From positions 75,377 to 139,376 of the forward strand of contig NZ_QJSR01000006.1 of the NCBI RefSeq assembly GCF_003217095.1: 64,000 nucleotides of DNA, written 5' to 3'. This document shows, in pieces, positions 8,223-16,750 of this stretch (positions within the stretch are counted from its first letter, which is position 1; every line of letters starts with the position of its first letter). The notes below the pieces were generated by a model. The model was given only the letters and a program-made list of their open reading frames with translations. It made no database searches and was not told where the DNA came from. The stretch is from Rhizobium sp. PP-CC-3A-592 (GTDB lineage: Bacteria; Pseudomonadota; Alphaproteobacteria; Rhizobiales; Rhizobiaceae). The translations under genes and the position numbers were made by a program.

Positions 8223-9842
8223 ATGTTCAAACGCTGGCTTCGACAGACAACCGTAGCCGTGGCGCTCGCCGTCACGCCGGTGTGCACCTTCGCTCAGGAT
8301 ACCCCCGCACAGGGCGGCGACATCGTCATCACCTACAAGGACGATATCGCCACACTCGATCCCGCGATCGGCTATGACTGGGTCAACTGGTCGATGATCA
8401 AGAGCCTCTACTCCCGCCTGATGGACTACAAGCCGGGAACGCCGGAGCTCGTTCCGTCGCTGGCCGAGACCTTTGAGGTTTCGCCGGACGGCCTCACCTA
8501 CACCTTCAAGCTTCGCAAGGGCGTGAAGTTCTCGAATGGCCGCGATGTCGTCGCATCGGACGTGAAATATTCGATCGAACGTGCCGTGAACCCGAAGACG
8601 CAGGGGCCGGGTGCCGGCTTCTTCGGTGCCATCAAGGGCTTCGACACGCTATCGGGCGGAACATCCGAGACGCTGGAGGGCATCGAGGTGCCTGACGACG
8701 CAACCGTCGTTTTCCACCTGTCGCGTCCCGATGCGACCTTCCTGCACGTCCTCGCCATCAACTTCGCGTCCGTGGTTCCGAAGGAAGCCGTCGAGGCCGC
8801 CGCCGGCGATTTCGGAAAGAACCCGGTCGGCTCCGGCACGTTCGTCCTGAAAGAATGGGTCATCGGGCAGCGTCTCGTCTTCGAACGCAATCCGACCTAC
8901 TTCGTGAAGAACATGCCGCATATCGACAGCTTCACCGTCGAAGTGGGCCAGGAACCGCTGGTCGCGCTGCTGCGCCTGCAGAAGGGCGAGGTCGATATCG
9001 CGGGGGACGGCATCCCGCCGGCGAAATTCCTCGAGATCCGGAACGCGCCGGAAGGCGCCGACATGATCGTCGACGGCGAGCAACTGCATACGGGCTACGT
9101 CACGCTGAACACCAAGGTGAAGCCGTTCGACGATCTAAAGGTTCGCCAGGCCGTCAACATGGCGATCAACAAGGAGCGCATCACCCGCATTCTCAACGGC
9201 CGCGCGACGCCCGCCAATCAAGTGCTGCCGCCGCTGATGCCCGGATACGACAAGAACTACACTGGCTTTGGCTACGATGTCGTGAAGGCGAAGGTGCTGC
9301 TGGCGGAAGCCGGACTTGCCGATGGCTTCGAGACGATCCTCTACTCGACCAATACCGATCCGCAGCCGCGCATCGCCCAGGCGATCCAGCAGGATCTCGC
9401 CGCCATTGGCGTCAAGGCCGAGGTGCGGGCACTGGCGCAGTCGAACGTGATTGCCGCGGGCGGCACCGAAGGCGAGGCGCCGATGATCTGGTCCGGCGGC
9501 ATGGCCTGGATCGCCGACTTCCCGGATCCGTCGAACTTCTACGGACCGATCCTCGGCTGCGCGGGTGCGGTGCCGGGCGGGTGGAACTGGTCGTGGTATT
9601 GCAATGCGGATCTGGACAAGCGCGCGATCGCCGCGGACGCGATGTCCGATCCCGCCAAAGCGTCCGAGCGCACCGCCGCTTGGCAAAAGATCTTCACCGA
9701 TATCATGGCCGATGCGCCGTGGATTCCGGTAACGAACGAACGCCGTGTGGTCGCCAAGTCGCCACGCATGGGTGGCGAAGACAATATCTACATCGATCCG
9801 ACCCGGGTGATCAACTACGACGCGATCTTCGTGAAACCGTAG
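8223..9842 (+). CDS. Dpp/Opp-type ABC transporter substrate-binding protein
   Basis: A 539-residue periplasmic protein of the SBP_bac_5 family. A signal peptide is clear (MFKRWLRQTTVAVALAVTP, cleavage probably after TFA). Family blocks include YTFKLRKGVKFSNGRDV near residue 95 and VRQAVNMAINKERI near residue 310. The ATG at 8223 follows AGGGGA. The gene sits between its permeases and the acetamidase/formamidase, which suggests the ligand is an amide or a compound from which an amide is formed. A stem-loop follows the stop codon (9854-9887). Confidence 0.92.
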   Translation: MFKRWLRQTTVAVALAVTPVCTFAQDTPAQGGDIVITYKDDIATLDPAIGYDWVNWSMIKSLYSRLMDYKPGTPELVPSLAETFEVSPDGLTYTFKLRKGVKFSNGRDVVASDVKYSIERAVNPKTQGPGAGFFGAIKGFDTLSGGTSETLEGIEVPDDATVVFHLSRPDATFLHVLAINFASVVPKEAVEAAAGDFGKNPVGSGTFVLKEWVIGQRLVFERNPTYFVKNMPHIDSFTVEVGQEPLVALLRLQKGEVDIAGDGIPPAKFLEIRNAPEGADMIVDGEQLHTGYVTLNTKVKPFDDLKVRQAVNMAINKERITRILNGRATPANQVLPPLMPGYDKNYTGFGYDVVKAKVLLAEAGLADGFETILYSTNTDPQPRIAQAIQQDLAAIGVKAEVRALAQSNVIAAGGTEGEAPMIWSGGMAWIADFPDPSNFYGPILGCAGAVPGGWNWSWYCNADLDKRAIAADAMSDPAKASERTAAWQKIFTDIMADAPWIPVTNERRVVAKSPRMGGEDNIYIDPTRVINYDAIFVKP

Positions 9843-9853
9843 ACATCTTAGGA

Positions 9854-9887
9854 TGCATCCTCTTCTCGTACCCGGGGAGAGGATGCA
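9854..9887 (+). other. Intercistronic stem-loop after the binding-protein gene
   Basis: TGCATCCTCT (9854-9863) is perfectly repeated in inverted form as AGAGGATGCA (9878-9887) around a 14-base loop. No T-run follows, so it is not a classical terminator. Stem-loops in this position often protect the upstream binding-protein message or reduce transcription of downstream genes, giving an excess of binding protein; that role is inferred. Confidence 0.65.
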
Positions 9888-9923
9888 CAGAGAACAACAA
9901 GTAAACCAATCGAGGGGAACACC

Positions 9924-10868
9924 ATGTGTGTCGCCTGCACCTATACCATTCACCGCGCCCAGCATAATTTCGGCTGGAACAAGGACTTCGAACCGGCCGT
10001 CGTCACCAAGCCGGGAGAGACCATCCACTTCGAATGCCTGGACTCGTCGGGCGGCCAGCTCGGTGCCGACTCGACGCTCGAAAGCCTTGCAGCGCTTGAT
10101 TTCGGGAAGATCAACCCTGTCACCGGGCCGGTCTATGTGGAGGGTGCTGTCCCCGGCGATGCGCTCAAGGTCACCATCCGTCGCTTCATTCCTTCGGGCG
10201 TCGGCTGGACGGCCAACATTCCCGGCTTCGGGCTGCTTGCGGATCAATTCAAGGACCCTGCCCTGCATGTTTGGACCTATGATGCCAACACCATGGCGCC
10301 GTCGCTCTTCGGGCCTGGCGGCAAAGTGCCGCTGAAACCCTTCGCCGGGACGATCGGGGTCGCACCGGCCGAACCGGGACTTCATTCCGTCGTGCCACCC
10401 CGTCGCGTCGGCGGCAATCTCGACATTCGTGACCTGACGTCGGGCGTCACACTCTACTTGCCGGTCGAAGTCGAGGGCGCGCTTTTCTCGATCGGCGACA
10501 CGCATGCAGCCCAAGGGGATGGCGAAGTCTGCGGCACGGCCATCGAGAGCCAGATGGAAGTCGAAGCGAAGATCGAACTTGTCAAGGACGCGCGGTTGCA
10601 GAGCCCACGCTTCACCACGACCGAGCCGGTGACACGTCATCTCGACGGCATGGGCTATGAGGTCACCACCGGGATCGGCCCCGACCTGATGACGGGCGCC
10701 CGCGAAAGCGTCATGCGAATGATCGATCTGCTGGTCGCCGAACATGGCATGAACCCAGTCGATGCCTACATGCTCTGCTCCGTCTGCGGGGATCTCCGGA
10801 TCAGCGAGATCGTCGATATGCCCAACTGGGTCGTATCCTTCTATTTCCCAAGGATCGTGTTTTCGTGA
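9924..10868 (+). CDS. Acetamidase/formamidase family amidohydrolase
   Basis: A 314-residue member of the FmdA/AmdA family, which hydrolyses formamide, acetamide or other short amides to the acid and ammonia. Visible family features are the GQLGADST block near residue 45, VYVEGAVPGDALKV near residue 75, a GTIGVAPAEPG block, and GDTHAAQGDGEVCGTAIE near residue 195, which is highly characteristic. No signal peptide is present, so it acts in the cytoplasm. It lies in the rightward AmiC/AmiR operon between the transporter genes, giving the operon a direct amide-hydrolysing enzyme and supporting an amide as inducer. Substrate chain length cannot be read from the sequence. Confidence 0.92.
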   Translation: MCVACTYTIHRAQHNFGWNKDFEPAVVTKPGETIHFECLDSSGGQLGADSTLESLAALDFGKINPVTGPVYVEGAVPGDALKVTIRRFIPSGVGWTANIPGFGLLADQFKDPALHVWTYDANTMAPSLFGPGGKVPLKPFAGTIGVAPAEPGLHSVVPPRRVGGNLDIRDLTSGVTLYLPVEVEGALFSIGDTHAAQGDGEVCGTAIESQMEVEAKIELVKDARLQSPRFTTTEPVTRHLDGMGYEVTTGIGPDLMTGARESVMRMIDLLVAEHGMNPVDAYMLCSVCGDLRISEIVDMPNWVVSFYFPRIVFS

Positions 10869-12547
10869 TGGTTCAGGCTTCAGCTTCCGCGCCGGTTCTC
10901 GCCGTAGATAAGCTGTGCGTCGATGCGCGCACGCCGGAAGGCCTGCGGCGCGTGATCGACGACGTCAGCTTCACGTTGACGACCGGGGAGACGCTGTGCA
11001 TCGCCGGAGAGAGCGGATCGGGCAAGTCCGTGACATCGCTCGCCGTCATGGGGCTTCTGCCGAAGGCGTCGCTGCAGATCGCCTCCGGCAGCATTGCGCT
11101 TGAGGGGCGGGAACTTTCGCGGCTCTCCAACAGGGCCATGCGAAGCGTGCGCGGCGGCAATATTGCCATGGTGTTCCAGGAGCCGATGACATCGCTCAAC
11201 CCGGTCATGTCCATCGGCGCGCAGCTCGCCGAGGCCATCCGGGAGCATCAGGGCTCGGACGGGAAGAGTGCGGACGCCGTAGCGCTGCGCATGCTCGATG
11301 CTGTTCAAATCACCGAGCCTGCCAAGCGGCTGAAGCAGTATCCGCACGAACTCTCCGGCGGTATGCGCCAGCGGGTGATGATCGCGATGGCGCTGTCGTG
11401 CCGGCCGAAGGTGCTGATCGCCGACGAACCCACGACGGCGCTCGACGTCACGGTCCAAGCGGAGATACTCAGGTTGGTCAACGAACTGAAGCGCGAGTTC
11501 GGCGCGTCGGTTATTCTTATTACCCACGACATGGGCGTCGTCGCCCAGATGGCCGACCGCGTTATCATCATGCAGGCTGGCCGCATCATCGAGCAGGGCG
11601 AAGCCGTGCCGCTCTTCGGTGCACCGCAAGAGCCTTACACCCGCGAGCTTCTGGCGGCCGTGCCACGGCTCGGCTCCTACGCCGGCACAGAAGGCCCACC
11701 GCACAGAAGTCCGCAGCCTGCGCAACCGCAGGGCTCCGATCGGCAGCCGGTTCTGACAGTCCAGAAGCTCGACGTCGCCTATGGCAAGGCAACAGGCTGG
11801 CTGTTCGGCAAGACCCCGCCGTTGCCCGTCGTCAGCGATGTGTCCTTCGAGATCCTGCCCGGCCAGACACTCGGTCTCGTGGGCGAGAGCGGTTCGGGAA
11901 AGTCCACGACCGGCAAAGCGGTCCTCGGCCTCATTCCGTTCAAGGGCGACATCGTCATCGACGACAGAAATATCGGCGTATTGAGCCAGCGCCAGATGCG
12001 CCCGGTGCGCCGTTGTGTACAGATGATCTTCCAAGATCCCTACGCCTCCCTCGACCCCCGCATGGCGGTCGGTGCGGCGATTGCCGAACCCCTTGTCATC
12101 CACGGGCTTGCAAACAAGGGTGAGCGCGAGGATCGGGTGGCCGACCTCCTCCGCCGGGTCGGTCTCGCGCCGGAATCCGCAAGCCGCTATCCGCACGAGT
12201 TTTCCGGCGGCCAGCGCCAGAGGATCTGCATTGCGCGCGCCTTGGCGCTTGGTCCGAAGCTGATTGTCGCGGACGAAAGCGTGGCAGCACTCGACGTTTC
12301 CGTGCGGGCGCGCGTGCTCGATCTAATGCTGGAACTCCAGGAAACGATGGGGCTCGCCTATCTGCTGATCTCGCATGACATGGCGGTGATCGAGCAAATG
12401 TCCCATAACGTCGCCGTGATGCGGTCAGGCCGTATCGTTGAGATGGGGTCGCGCCGGTCTGTGTTCGAAAACCCGCGAAATGCCTATACGCAGGCATTGA
12501 TCGAAGCGGTCCCTGTTCCCGATCCGAAACGCCGCCGCATTGCGTAA
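10868..12547 (+). CDS. Fused DppD-DppF ABC transporter ATPase
   Basis: A 559-residue protein with two complete ATPase domains. Domain 1 (about 8-265) has GESGSGKSV, the signature LSGGMRQR and IADEPTTALD. Domain 2 (about 295-550) has GESGSGKSTTG, FSGGQRQR and VADESVAALD. The fusion is common in this bacterial group and means one polypeptide supplies both nucleotide-binding domains. Walker B of the second domain reads ADES rather than ADEP. The ATG at 10868 overlaps the amidase stop by one base, with a GTG one codon earlier as the alternative. It is the last gene of the rightward AmiC/AmiR operon and energises the DppB/DppC importer. Confidence 0.92.
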   Translation: MVQASASAPVLAVDKLCVDARTPEGLRRVIDDVSFTLTTGETLCIAGESGSGKSVTSLAVMGLLPKASLQIASGSIALEGRELSRLSNRAMRSVRGGNIAMVFQEPMTSLNPVMSIGAQLAEAIREHQGSDGKSADAVALRMLDAVQITEPAKRLKQYPHELSGGMRQRVMIAMALSCRPKVLIADEPTTALDVTVQAEILRLVNELKREFGASVILITHDMGVVAQMADRVIIMQAGRIIEQGEAVPLFGAPQEPYTRELLAAVPRLGSYAGTEGPPHRSPQPAQPQGSDRQPVLTVQKLDVAYGKATGWLFGKTPPLPVVSDVSFEILPGQTLGLVGESGSGKSTTGKAVLGLIPFKGDIVIDDRNIGVLSQRQMRPVRRCVQMIFQDPYASLDPRMAVGAAIAEPLVIHGLANKGEREDRVADLLRRVGLAPESASRYPHEFSGGQRQRICIARALALGPKLIVADESVAALDVSVRARVLDLMLELQETMGLAYLLISHDMAVIEQMSHNVAVMRSGRIVEMGSRRSVFENPRNAYTQALIEAVPVPDPKRRRIA

Positions 12548-12586
12548 AGCAGCCTCGCTCCCACGTGGCACGAAATATGCGTCTCG

Positions 12587-12620
12587 ATGGCATGTCCCTC
12601 CAATGAAAGCGACATGCCAT
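12587..12620. promoter_or_regulatory. Perfect inverted repeat overlapping the LysR start codon
   Basis: ATGGCATGTC (12587-12596) and GACATGCCAT (12611-12620) form a ten-base perfect inverted repeat with a 14-base spacer. The right arm includes the first two bases of the LysR ATG (12619). As DNA it could be an autoregulatory operator; as RNA it would hide the start codon in a hairpin. No T-run follows, so it is not an obvious terminator for the preceding operon. Confidence 0.55.
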
Positions 12621-13593
12621 GACGACACAGGCAAGTGGATCGCTCGATGTCCGGCTGATGCGGACTTTGCTGCTGCTCCTGACGGAATGCAGCGTTTCCA
12701 AGACGGCGGAGCTTTTGGGGCAGGCGCAACCGACCGTCAGCCTTACCTTGCGCAAACTGCGCGAGCTTCTCGATGACCCTCTTCTCGTGCGCTCGGGCAG
12801 CACGCTCGTGCCGACGGAGCGCGGACTTGCGATGCGGGACGCCATCCGTGAGATTCTGGGGACGATCGATGCGCAGCTCGCGCCGCACCCCACCTTCGAT
12901 CCCGCAACGTCGAAGCGGACCTTCCGTATCGTTGCTGCCAACTGCCTCGGCACCGTCTTTTTGCCGCCGCTCGTGGGACGCATCGCGCGCGTCGCTCCTT
13001 CGGTCAATATCGATGTCTGCCCGCTGCCCAGCTATGAGGATTTCCTTGCACAGCTGGCCGACGGCACCATCGATGCCGTAATCGGTAACTGGCCGCATCC
13101 GCCTGAACACCTGAGAATGTCGACGCTTCTGACGACCGACATCGTCTGCGTCGTGCGGTCGAGCCACCGTTTCGCCGGTCGGCGCGACCGCATCGGGATG
13201 GAGGAATTTCTTCGGGAAAACCATCTTTCGCCGACCTCCGACAAGCGCGCGCATCTCAGCCCCATCGACGGGCGGCTGATCGAGCTGGGACTGAAGCGGC
13301 GGATCGGCGTGACCGTGCCCGAATACGCCATCGCGCCTTATGTCGTCGCCCAGTCCGACCTCGTGTTCACCACGGGCCGGCATTTCGCCGAGCAGATCGC
13401 CCAGGCTTTCCCCTTTGCGGTGCTGGACGCGCCAACAGAGCTCGGGCAGATGACGTTCTACATGCTCTGGCACGATTGCAAGCACCATTCGCCGGACCAT
13501 GCCTGGCTGCGCCAGATGATCAAGTCGGTGGCAGCCGACGTTCGCGCGTTGGATCGCGCGGCAACGACGGAGACATGCCTCGTCCCCACCTGA
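12619..13593 (+). CDS. LysR-family transcriptional regulator
   Basis: A 324-residue LysR-type DNA-binding regulator. The winged-helix domain occupies about residues 8-70, with helix-turn-helix SVSKTAELLGQAQPTVSLTL and the family LVRSGSTLVPTERG block; the remainder is a type II effector-binding domain. It resembles the NodD/SyrM/PcpR-like subgroup in its HTH style, but this is not certain. It is transcribed in the same direction as, and 111 bases before, the Pot-type operon, so it probably controls that operon from the inverted repeat at 13611-13629. The effector is unknown. The start codon lies inside an inverted repeat and has only a poor ribosome-binding site. Confidence 0.88.
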   Translation: MTTQASGSLDVRLMRTLLLLLTECSVSKTAELLGQAQPTVSLTLRKLRELLDDPLLVRSGSTLVPTERGLAMRDAIREILGTIDAQLAPHPTFDPATSKRTFRIVAANCLGTVFLPPLVGRIARVAPSVNIDVCPLPSYEDFLAQLADGTIDAVIGNWPHPPEHLRMSTLLTTDIVCVVRSSHRFAGRRDRIGMEEFLRENHLSPTSDKRAHLSPIDGRLIELGLKRRIGVTVPEYAIAPYVVAQSDLVFTTGRHFAEQIAQAFPFAVLDAPTELGQMTFYMLWHDCKHHSPDHAWLRQMIKSVAADVRALDRAATTETCLVPT

Positions 13594-13610
13594 CACCATG
13601 TTCGCAAAGC

Positions 13611-13629
13611 CGCAATAGTGTCTATTGCG
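13611..13629. promoter_or_regulatory. Short palindrome upstream of the Pot-type operon (candidate LysR site)
   Basis: CGCAATAG (13611-13618) and CTATTGCG (13622-13629) form a perfect eight-base inverted repeat around TGT, 75 bases upstream of the binding-protein start at 13705. A symmetric AT-centred element in this position is a plausible binding site for the adjacent LysR protein. No strong promoter is evident beside it. Confidence 0.5.
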
Positions 13630-13704
13630 ATCTGGTTATAGGCGTTCGTGCTCAAAAAACGCACACTTGCTGCAGTGCAAAAGAAACCGGCAAGAGGTGA
13701 GACC

Positions 13705-14784
13705 ATGCGGCAGGGACTGACACGACGGGAAATACTGGCGGGCTTTGCTGCGGGAACGGCCGCCGGCATTCTGGGATCAACAAGTGCTGCGCGCGCCGCC
13801 GTTTCCGAACTCGTCTGGGCGACGTGGGAATCCAATGGTCATCCGGAATATGTCGCCGCTTTCGAGAAGGAGACCGGCGCCCGGATCAAGCTCTCCTTCC
13901 TCTCCAGCGAGGATGCGCAGTTCGCAGCCCTGAAGACGGGCTCGGCCTCGGACTGGGACATGATCAACCCGTCGCTTAACGGTAGCTGGCGCTACATCAA
14001 GGCCGGCCTCCTCAAGGAGATCGATCTTTCCAAGCTTCCCAATGCCGCCCACATGTACGATGTCTTCAAGACGACGCCGAAGGTGCTGGACGACAGCGGC
14101 AAGCTCTTCGCCGTCCCCTATCTCTGGGGCCTCAATCCGCTCGTCTATCGCACCGACAAGTTCGACAAGGAGCCGGACTATACGACGCTGTTCGACCCGA
14201 AATATTCCGGCCAGCTCGCCATGCGCGACTATGCGCTGGAATCCATCGCGATTGCCGGGCTGGTGGCCGGCGTGCCGCGCGACAAGGTGTTCGTGATGGA
14301 TGCGAAGGAACTGGCTGAGGCCAAGAAGCTGCTCGTCGCGCAAAAGCCGCTGCTGCGGACCTACTGGCAGACGATCGGCGACCTCACCAACCTCTTTGCG
14401 ACGGGCGAGGTGTCCTGCGCCTTCTCCTGGCGCGTGCCCTATGACGAGCTGAAGGGAAAGCTTCCCATGGGAATGGCCAAGCCAAAGGCCGGCATCATGG
14501 GCTGGTGCGACTGCTTCGGGATGCCCGCCTCGCTTTCGCCCGAAAAGACCGAGCTTGCCCTGAAGTTCGCCGACTACCTGCTCGGCGCACAATATGCGAC
14601 CGAGATCGCCCGGATCGGCAATTACGCGACGACGTCCTCGATCATCCGCGACGATCTGACGAAGGAGCAGCAGGCCGCGATCTTCGTGGATGACATGGAG
14701 GTGATGAAGTCCTTCATGTGGCCGGTCGCGCCCGACAACTACTCGGACTGGCTGAAGATCTGGAACGAGGTCAAGGCAAGCTGA
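13705..14784 (+). CDS. Pot-type ABC transporter substrate-binding protein with Tat signal
   Basis: A 359-residue periplasmic binding protein of the polyamine/opine-like (SBP_bac_8, PotD) class. The N-terminus carries a twin-arginine signal (LTRREILAGFAAG, then a hydrophobic run ending ARAA), so it is probably exported folded by Tat. The mature protein begins SELVWATWESNGHPEYVAAFEKETG. The ATG at 13705 follows AGAGGTGAG; an in-frame upstream start would add residues before the Tat motif. It heads a tightly linked operon (next ATG three bases after its stop). The ligand may be a small cationic nitrogen compound given the downstream creatininase-family and deaminase-like genes; that is inference. 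Confidence 0.88.
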   Translation: MRQGLTRREILAGFAAGTAAGILGSTSAARAAVSELVWATWESNGHPEYVAAFEKETGARIKLSFLSSEDAQFAALKTGSASDWDMINPSLNGSWRYIKAGLLKEIDLSKLPNAAHMYDVFKTTPKVLDDSGKLFAVPYLWGLNPLVYRTDKFDKEPDYTTLFDPKYSGQLAMRDYALESIAIAGLVAGVPRDKVFVMDAKELAEAKKLLVAQKPLLRTYWQTIGDLTNLFATGEVSCAFSWRVPYDELKGKLPMGMAKPKAGIMGWCDCFGMPASLSPEKTELALKFADYLLGAQYATEIARIGNYATTSSIIRDDLTKEQQAAIFVDDMEVMKSFMWPVAPDNYSDWLKIWNEVKAS

Positions 14785-14786
14785 TA

Positions 14787-15875
14787 ATGCCGGAGCATGC
14801 TGCTATTGCGTCCGGTGCAGGCCTGATCCTGTCGGCCCGCGGCCTCGTCAAATCCTACGGCAAAGGCCGCGCCGTCGATGGGGTCGATCTCGACATTCCG
14901 GAGCGGGCCTTCACCACGCTGCTCGGGCCATCGGGATGTGGCAAGACGACGATCCTGCGGATGATCGCCGGATTCGAGACACCGGACGCGGGATCGCTCG
15001 TCCTCGACGGGCGCCCTCTCAAGGGCGTGCCGCCGGAGCGCCGACCCGTCAACACGGTCTTCCAGAGCTATGCCCTGTTCCCGCACCTGACGGTGTTTCA
15101 GAACGTCGCCTTCTCGCTCACCTTGCGGCGCGGGTCGGGCGATCCGTCCTCGCGGGTGAAACGCGCGCTTGATGCCGTTCACATGGGGGATTTCGGTGCA
15201 CGATACCCCCACCAGCTGTCCGGCGGGCAGCAGCAGCGCGTGGCCGTGGCCCGCGCCATCATCGGGGAGCCGCACATGCTTCTCCTCGACGAGCCGTTGT
15301 CGGCGCTCGACCGGAAGATGCGCGGCCATCTGCAGATCGAGCTGAAGGACCTGCAACGCCGGCTCGGCATCGCCTTCGTCTACGTCACGCACGACCAGGA
15401 CGAGGCCTTCGCCCTGTCCGATATCGTCGTGGTCATGAACAAGGGCCGCATCGTCCAGAAAGCCGATCCGCTGACGCTTTACGCACGGCCGGCGAGCGCC
15501 TTCGTCGCCGACTTCATCGGCTCGGCAAGCCTCGTGCCGGGGAAGATCATCGCAACGAGCCGGGACGAAATGCTTGCGAATGCAACGCTCGATACGCCGC
15601 TCGGCATCGTGCAGGCGCCGGCAGTCGAGGGGCTGCAGACCGGGGCGGACGCCAAACTCGTCATCCGCCCGGAGCATCTGCAGGTGTCCACCGCCCCCTC
15701 GGCCCTGCGGGCTCAGGTGCAGCACGTGGTGTTCCGGGGCGACCGGTTCCTGATCGAAGCGGAAAGCCATGGCTGCCTGCTGCGCTTCATGAGCGACACG
15801 GCCCTTAATCCCGGCACCGACATCGGGCTCGAACACGATAGAGCCCGCGCATTCATCACGCACGCGGAGGGATGA
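14787..15875 (+). CDS. Pot-type ABC transporter ATPase
   Basis: A 362-residue ATPase of the PotA/FbpC class. The nucleotide-binding domain (about 12-250) has GPSGCGKTT (Walker A), QLSGGQQQRVAVARA (signature), LLLDEPLSALDRK (Walker B and D-loop) and the switch histidine in VTHDQDEA. The C-terminal part (about 265-355) is a TOBE regulatory domain. The ATG at 14787 lies two bases past the binding-protein stop, and the next gene overlaps by four bases. It energises import through the two following permeases. Confidence 0.92.
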   Translation: MPEHAAIASGAGLILSARGLVKSYGKGRAVDGVDLDIPERAFTTLLGPSGCGKTTILRMIAGFETPDAGSLVLDGRPLKGVPPERRPVNTVFQSYALFPHLTVFQNVAFSLTLRRGSGDPSSRVKRALDAVHMGDFGARYPHQLSGGQQQRVAVARAIIGEPHMLLLDEPLSALDRKMRGHLQIELKDLQRRLGIAFVYVTHDQDEAFALSDIVVVMNKGRIVQKADPLTLYARPASAFVADFIGSASLVPGKIIATSRDEMLANATLDTPLGIVQAPAVEGLQTGADAKLVIRPEHLQVSTAPSALRAQVQHVVFRGDRFLIEAESHGCLLRFMSDTALNPGTDIGLEHDRARAFITHAEG

Positions 15876-16750
15876 GCATGCCGTTCTCTCGCGTCCATCT
15901 CGCTTTCCCCGTAGTGCTCGCCCTCGTGCTCGGCTGCGTTCTGCCGCTCGGTCTGCTTCTCGTCTTCAGCGTTTTCACGGTGGACATGGACGCCTTCGAA
16001 ATGGTGCCCGACCTCTCCGGCCACAGCTGGGCGCAGATCCTGTCCAATCCGGTCTTCGCCTTCCTGATCGGCAAGGCGGTCGTGTCCGGCCTCGTCACAT
16101 CAGGGCTCGCGGCACTCGTCGGCTATCCCTTGGCGCTGGCCATGGCCCGCCTGCCGGTCGTCTGGAAAGGCGTCGCCAACATCGTCCTTCTCACGCCCCT
16201 CTACACCGGCGAGATCGTGCGCATCTATGCCTGGCGGATCGTGCTCGGCTCCGAAGGTCTCGTGAATGCCGTTCTCAAGGGTTTTGGCCTGATCGACGCG
16301 CCGCTGAAGTTCCTGCTGTTCTCGCCGTTCACCACGCATCTGGTGCTGCTCTACAACAACCTGCCCTTCATGGTTCTGGCGATCTGGATCTCGGTGGAGC
16401 TGGTGGATCACAGGCTGATCGAGGCGGCACGCGATCTTGGCGCCCGTCCGGTCGAGGCCTTTACCAAGGTGATCCTTCCGCTGACGACGCCGGGGCTTGC
16501 CGTCGGGCTCTTCGCCGTCTTCGCTCTTGCCGCCGGCGACATGCTGACGCCGAGCCTGCTTGGCGGCACCTCCGGCGCAACGCCCATGGCGATGATCGAC
16601 AACCTGTTCGGCACGGCCTTCGACTGGCCGCTCGCCTCGGCCCTCGCGCTCAGCCTTCTTATCGTGCTCTTCGGCTGCGCCACGCTGATGGCGGGGCTGC
16701 TCCTGCGCATGCGGGGTGCGCGGGCCGTCTTTGCGGGGCGCCTGCCATGA
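15872..16750 (+). CDS. Pot-type ABC transporter permease (PotB-like)
   Basis: A 292-residue inner-membrane permease. It starts with a hydrophobic segment (LAFPVVLALVLGCVLPLGLLLVFSVF), has further segments across its length, and carries the coupling-loop motif EAARDLGARPVEAFTKVILPLTTPG near residue 190, typical of PotB-like proteins. Four-base overlaps at both ends tie it to the ATPase and the second permease. Confidence 0.92.
   Translation: MSMPFSRVHLAFPVVLALVLGCVLPLGLLLVFSVFTVDMDAFEMVPDLSGHSWAQILSNPVFAFLIGKAVVSGLVTSGLAALVGYPLALAMARLPVVWKGVANIVLLTPLYTGEIVRIYAWRIVLGSEGLVNAVLKGFGLIDAPLKFLLFSPFTTHLVLLYNNLPFMVLAIWISVELVDHRLIEAARDLGARPVEAFTKVILPLTTPGLAVGLFAVFALAAGDMLTPSLLGGTSGATPMAMIDNLFGTAFDWPLASALALSLLIVLFGCATLMAGLLLRMRGARAVFAGRLP

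Noticed and set aside
9135-10745. Leftward 536-codon frame opposite the binding protein and acetamidase
   Set aside because: Covers two confirmed genes on the other strand and shows no motifs.
10880-12196. Leftward frame opposite the fused ATPase
   Set aside because: Antisense to a protein with all ABC ATPase motifs; no family features of its own.
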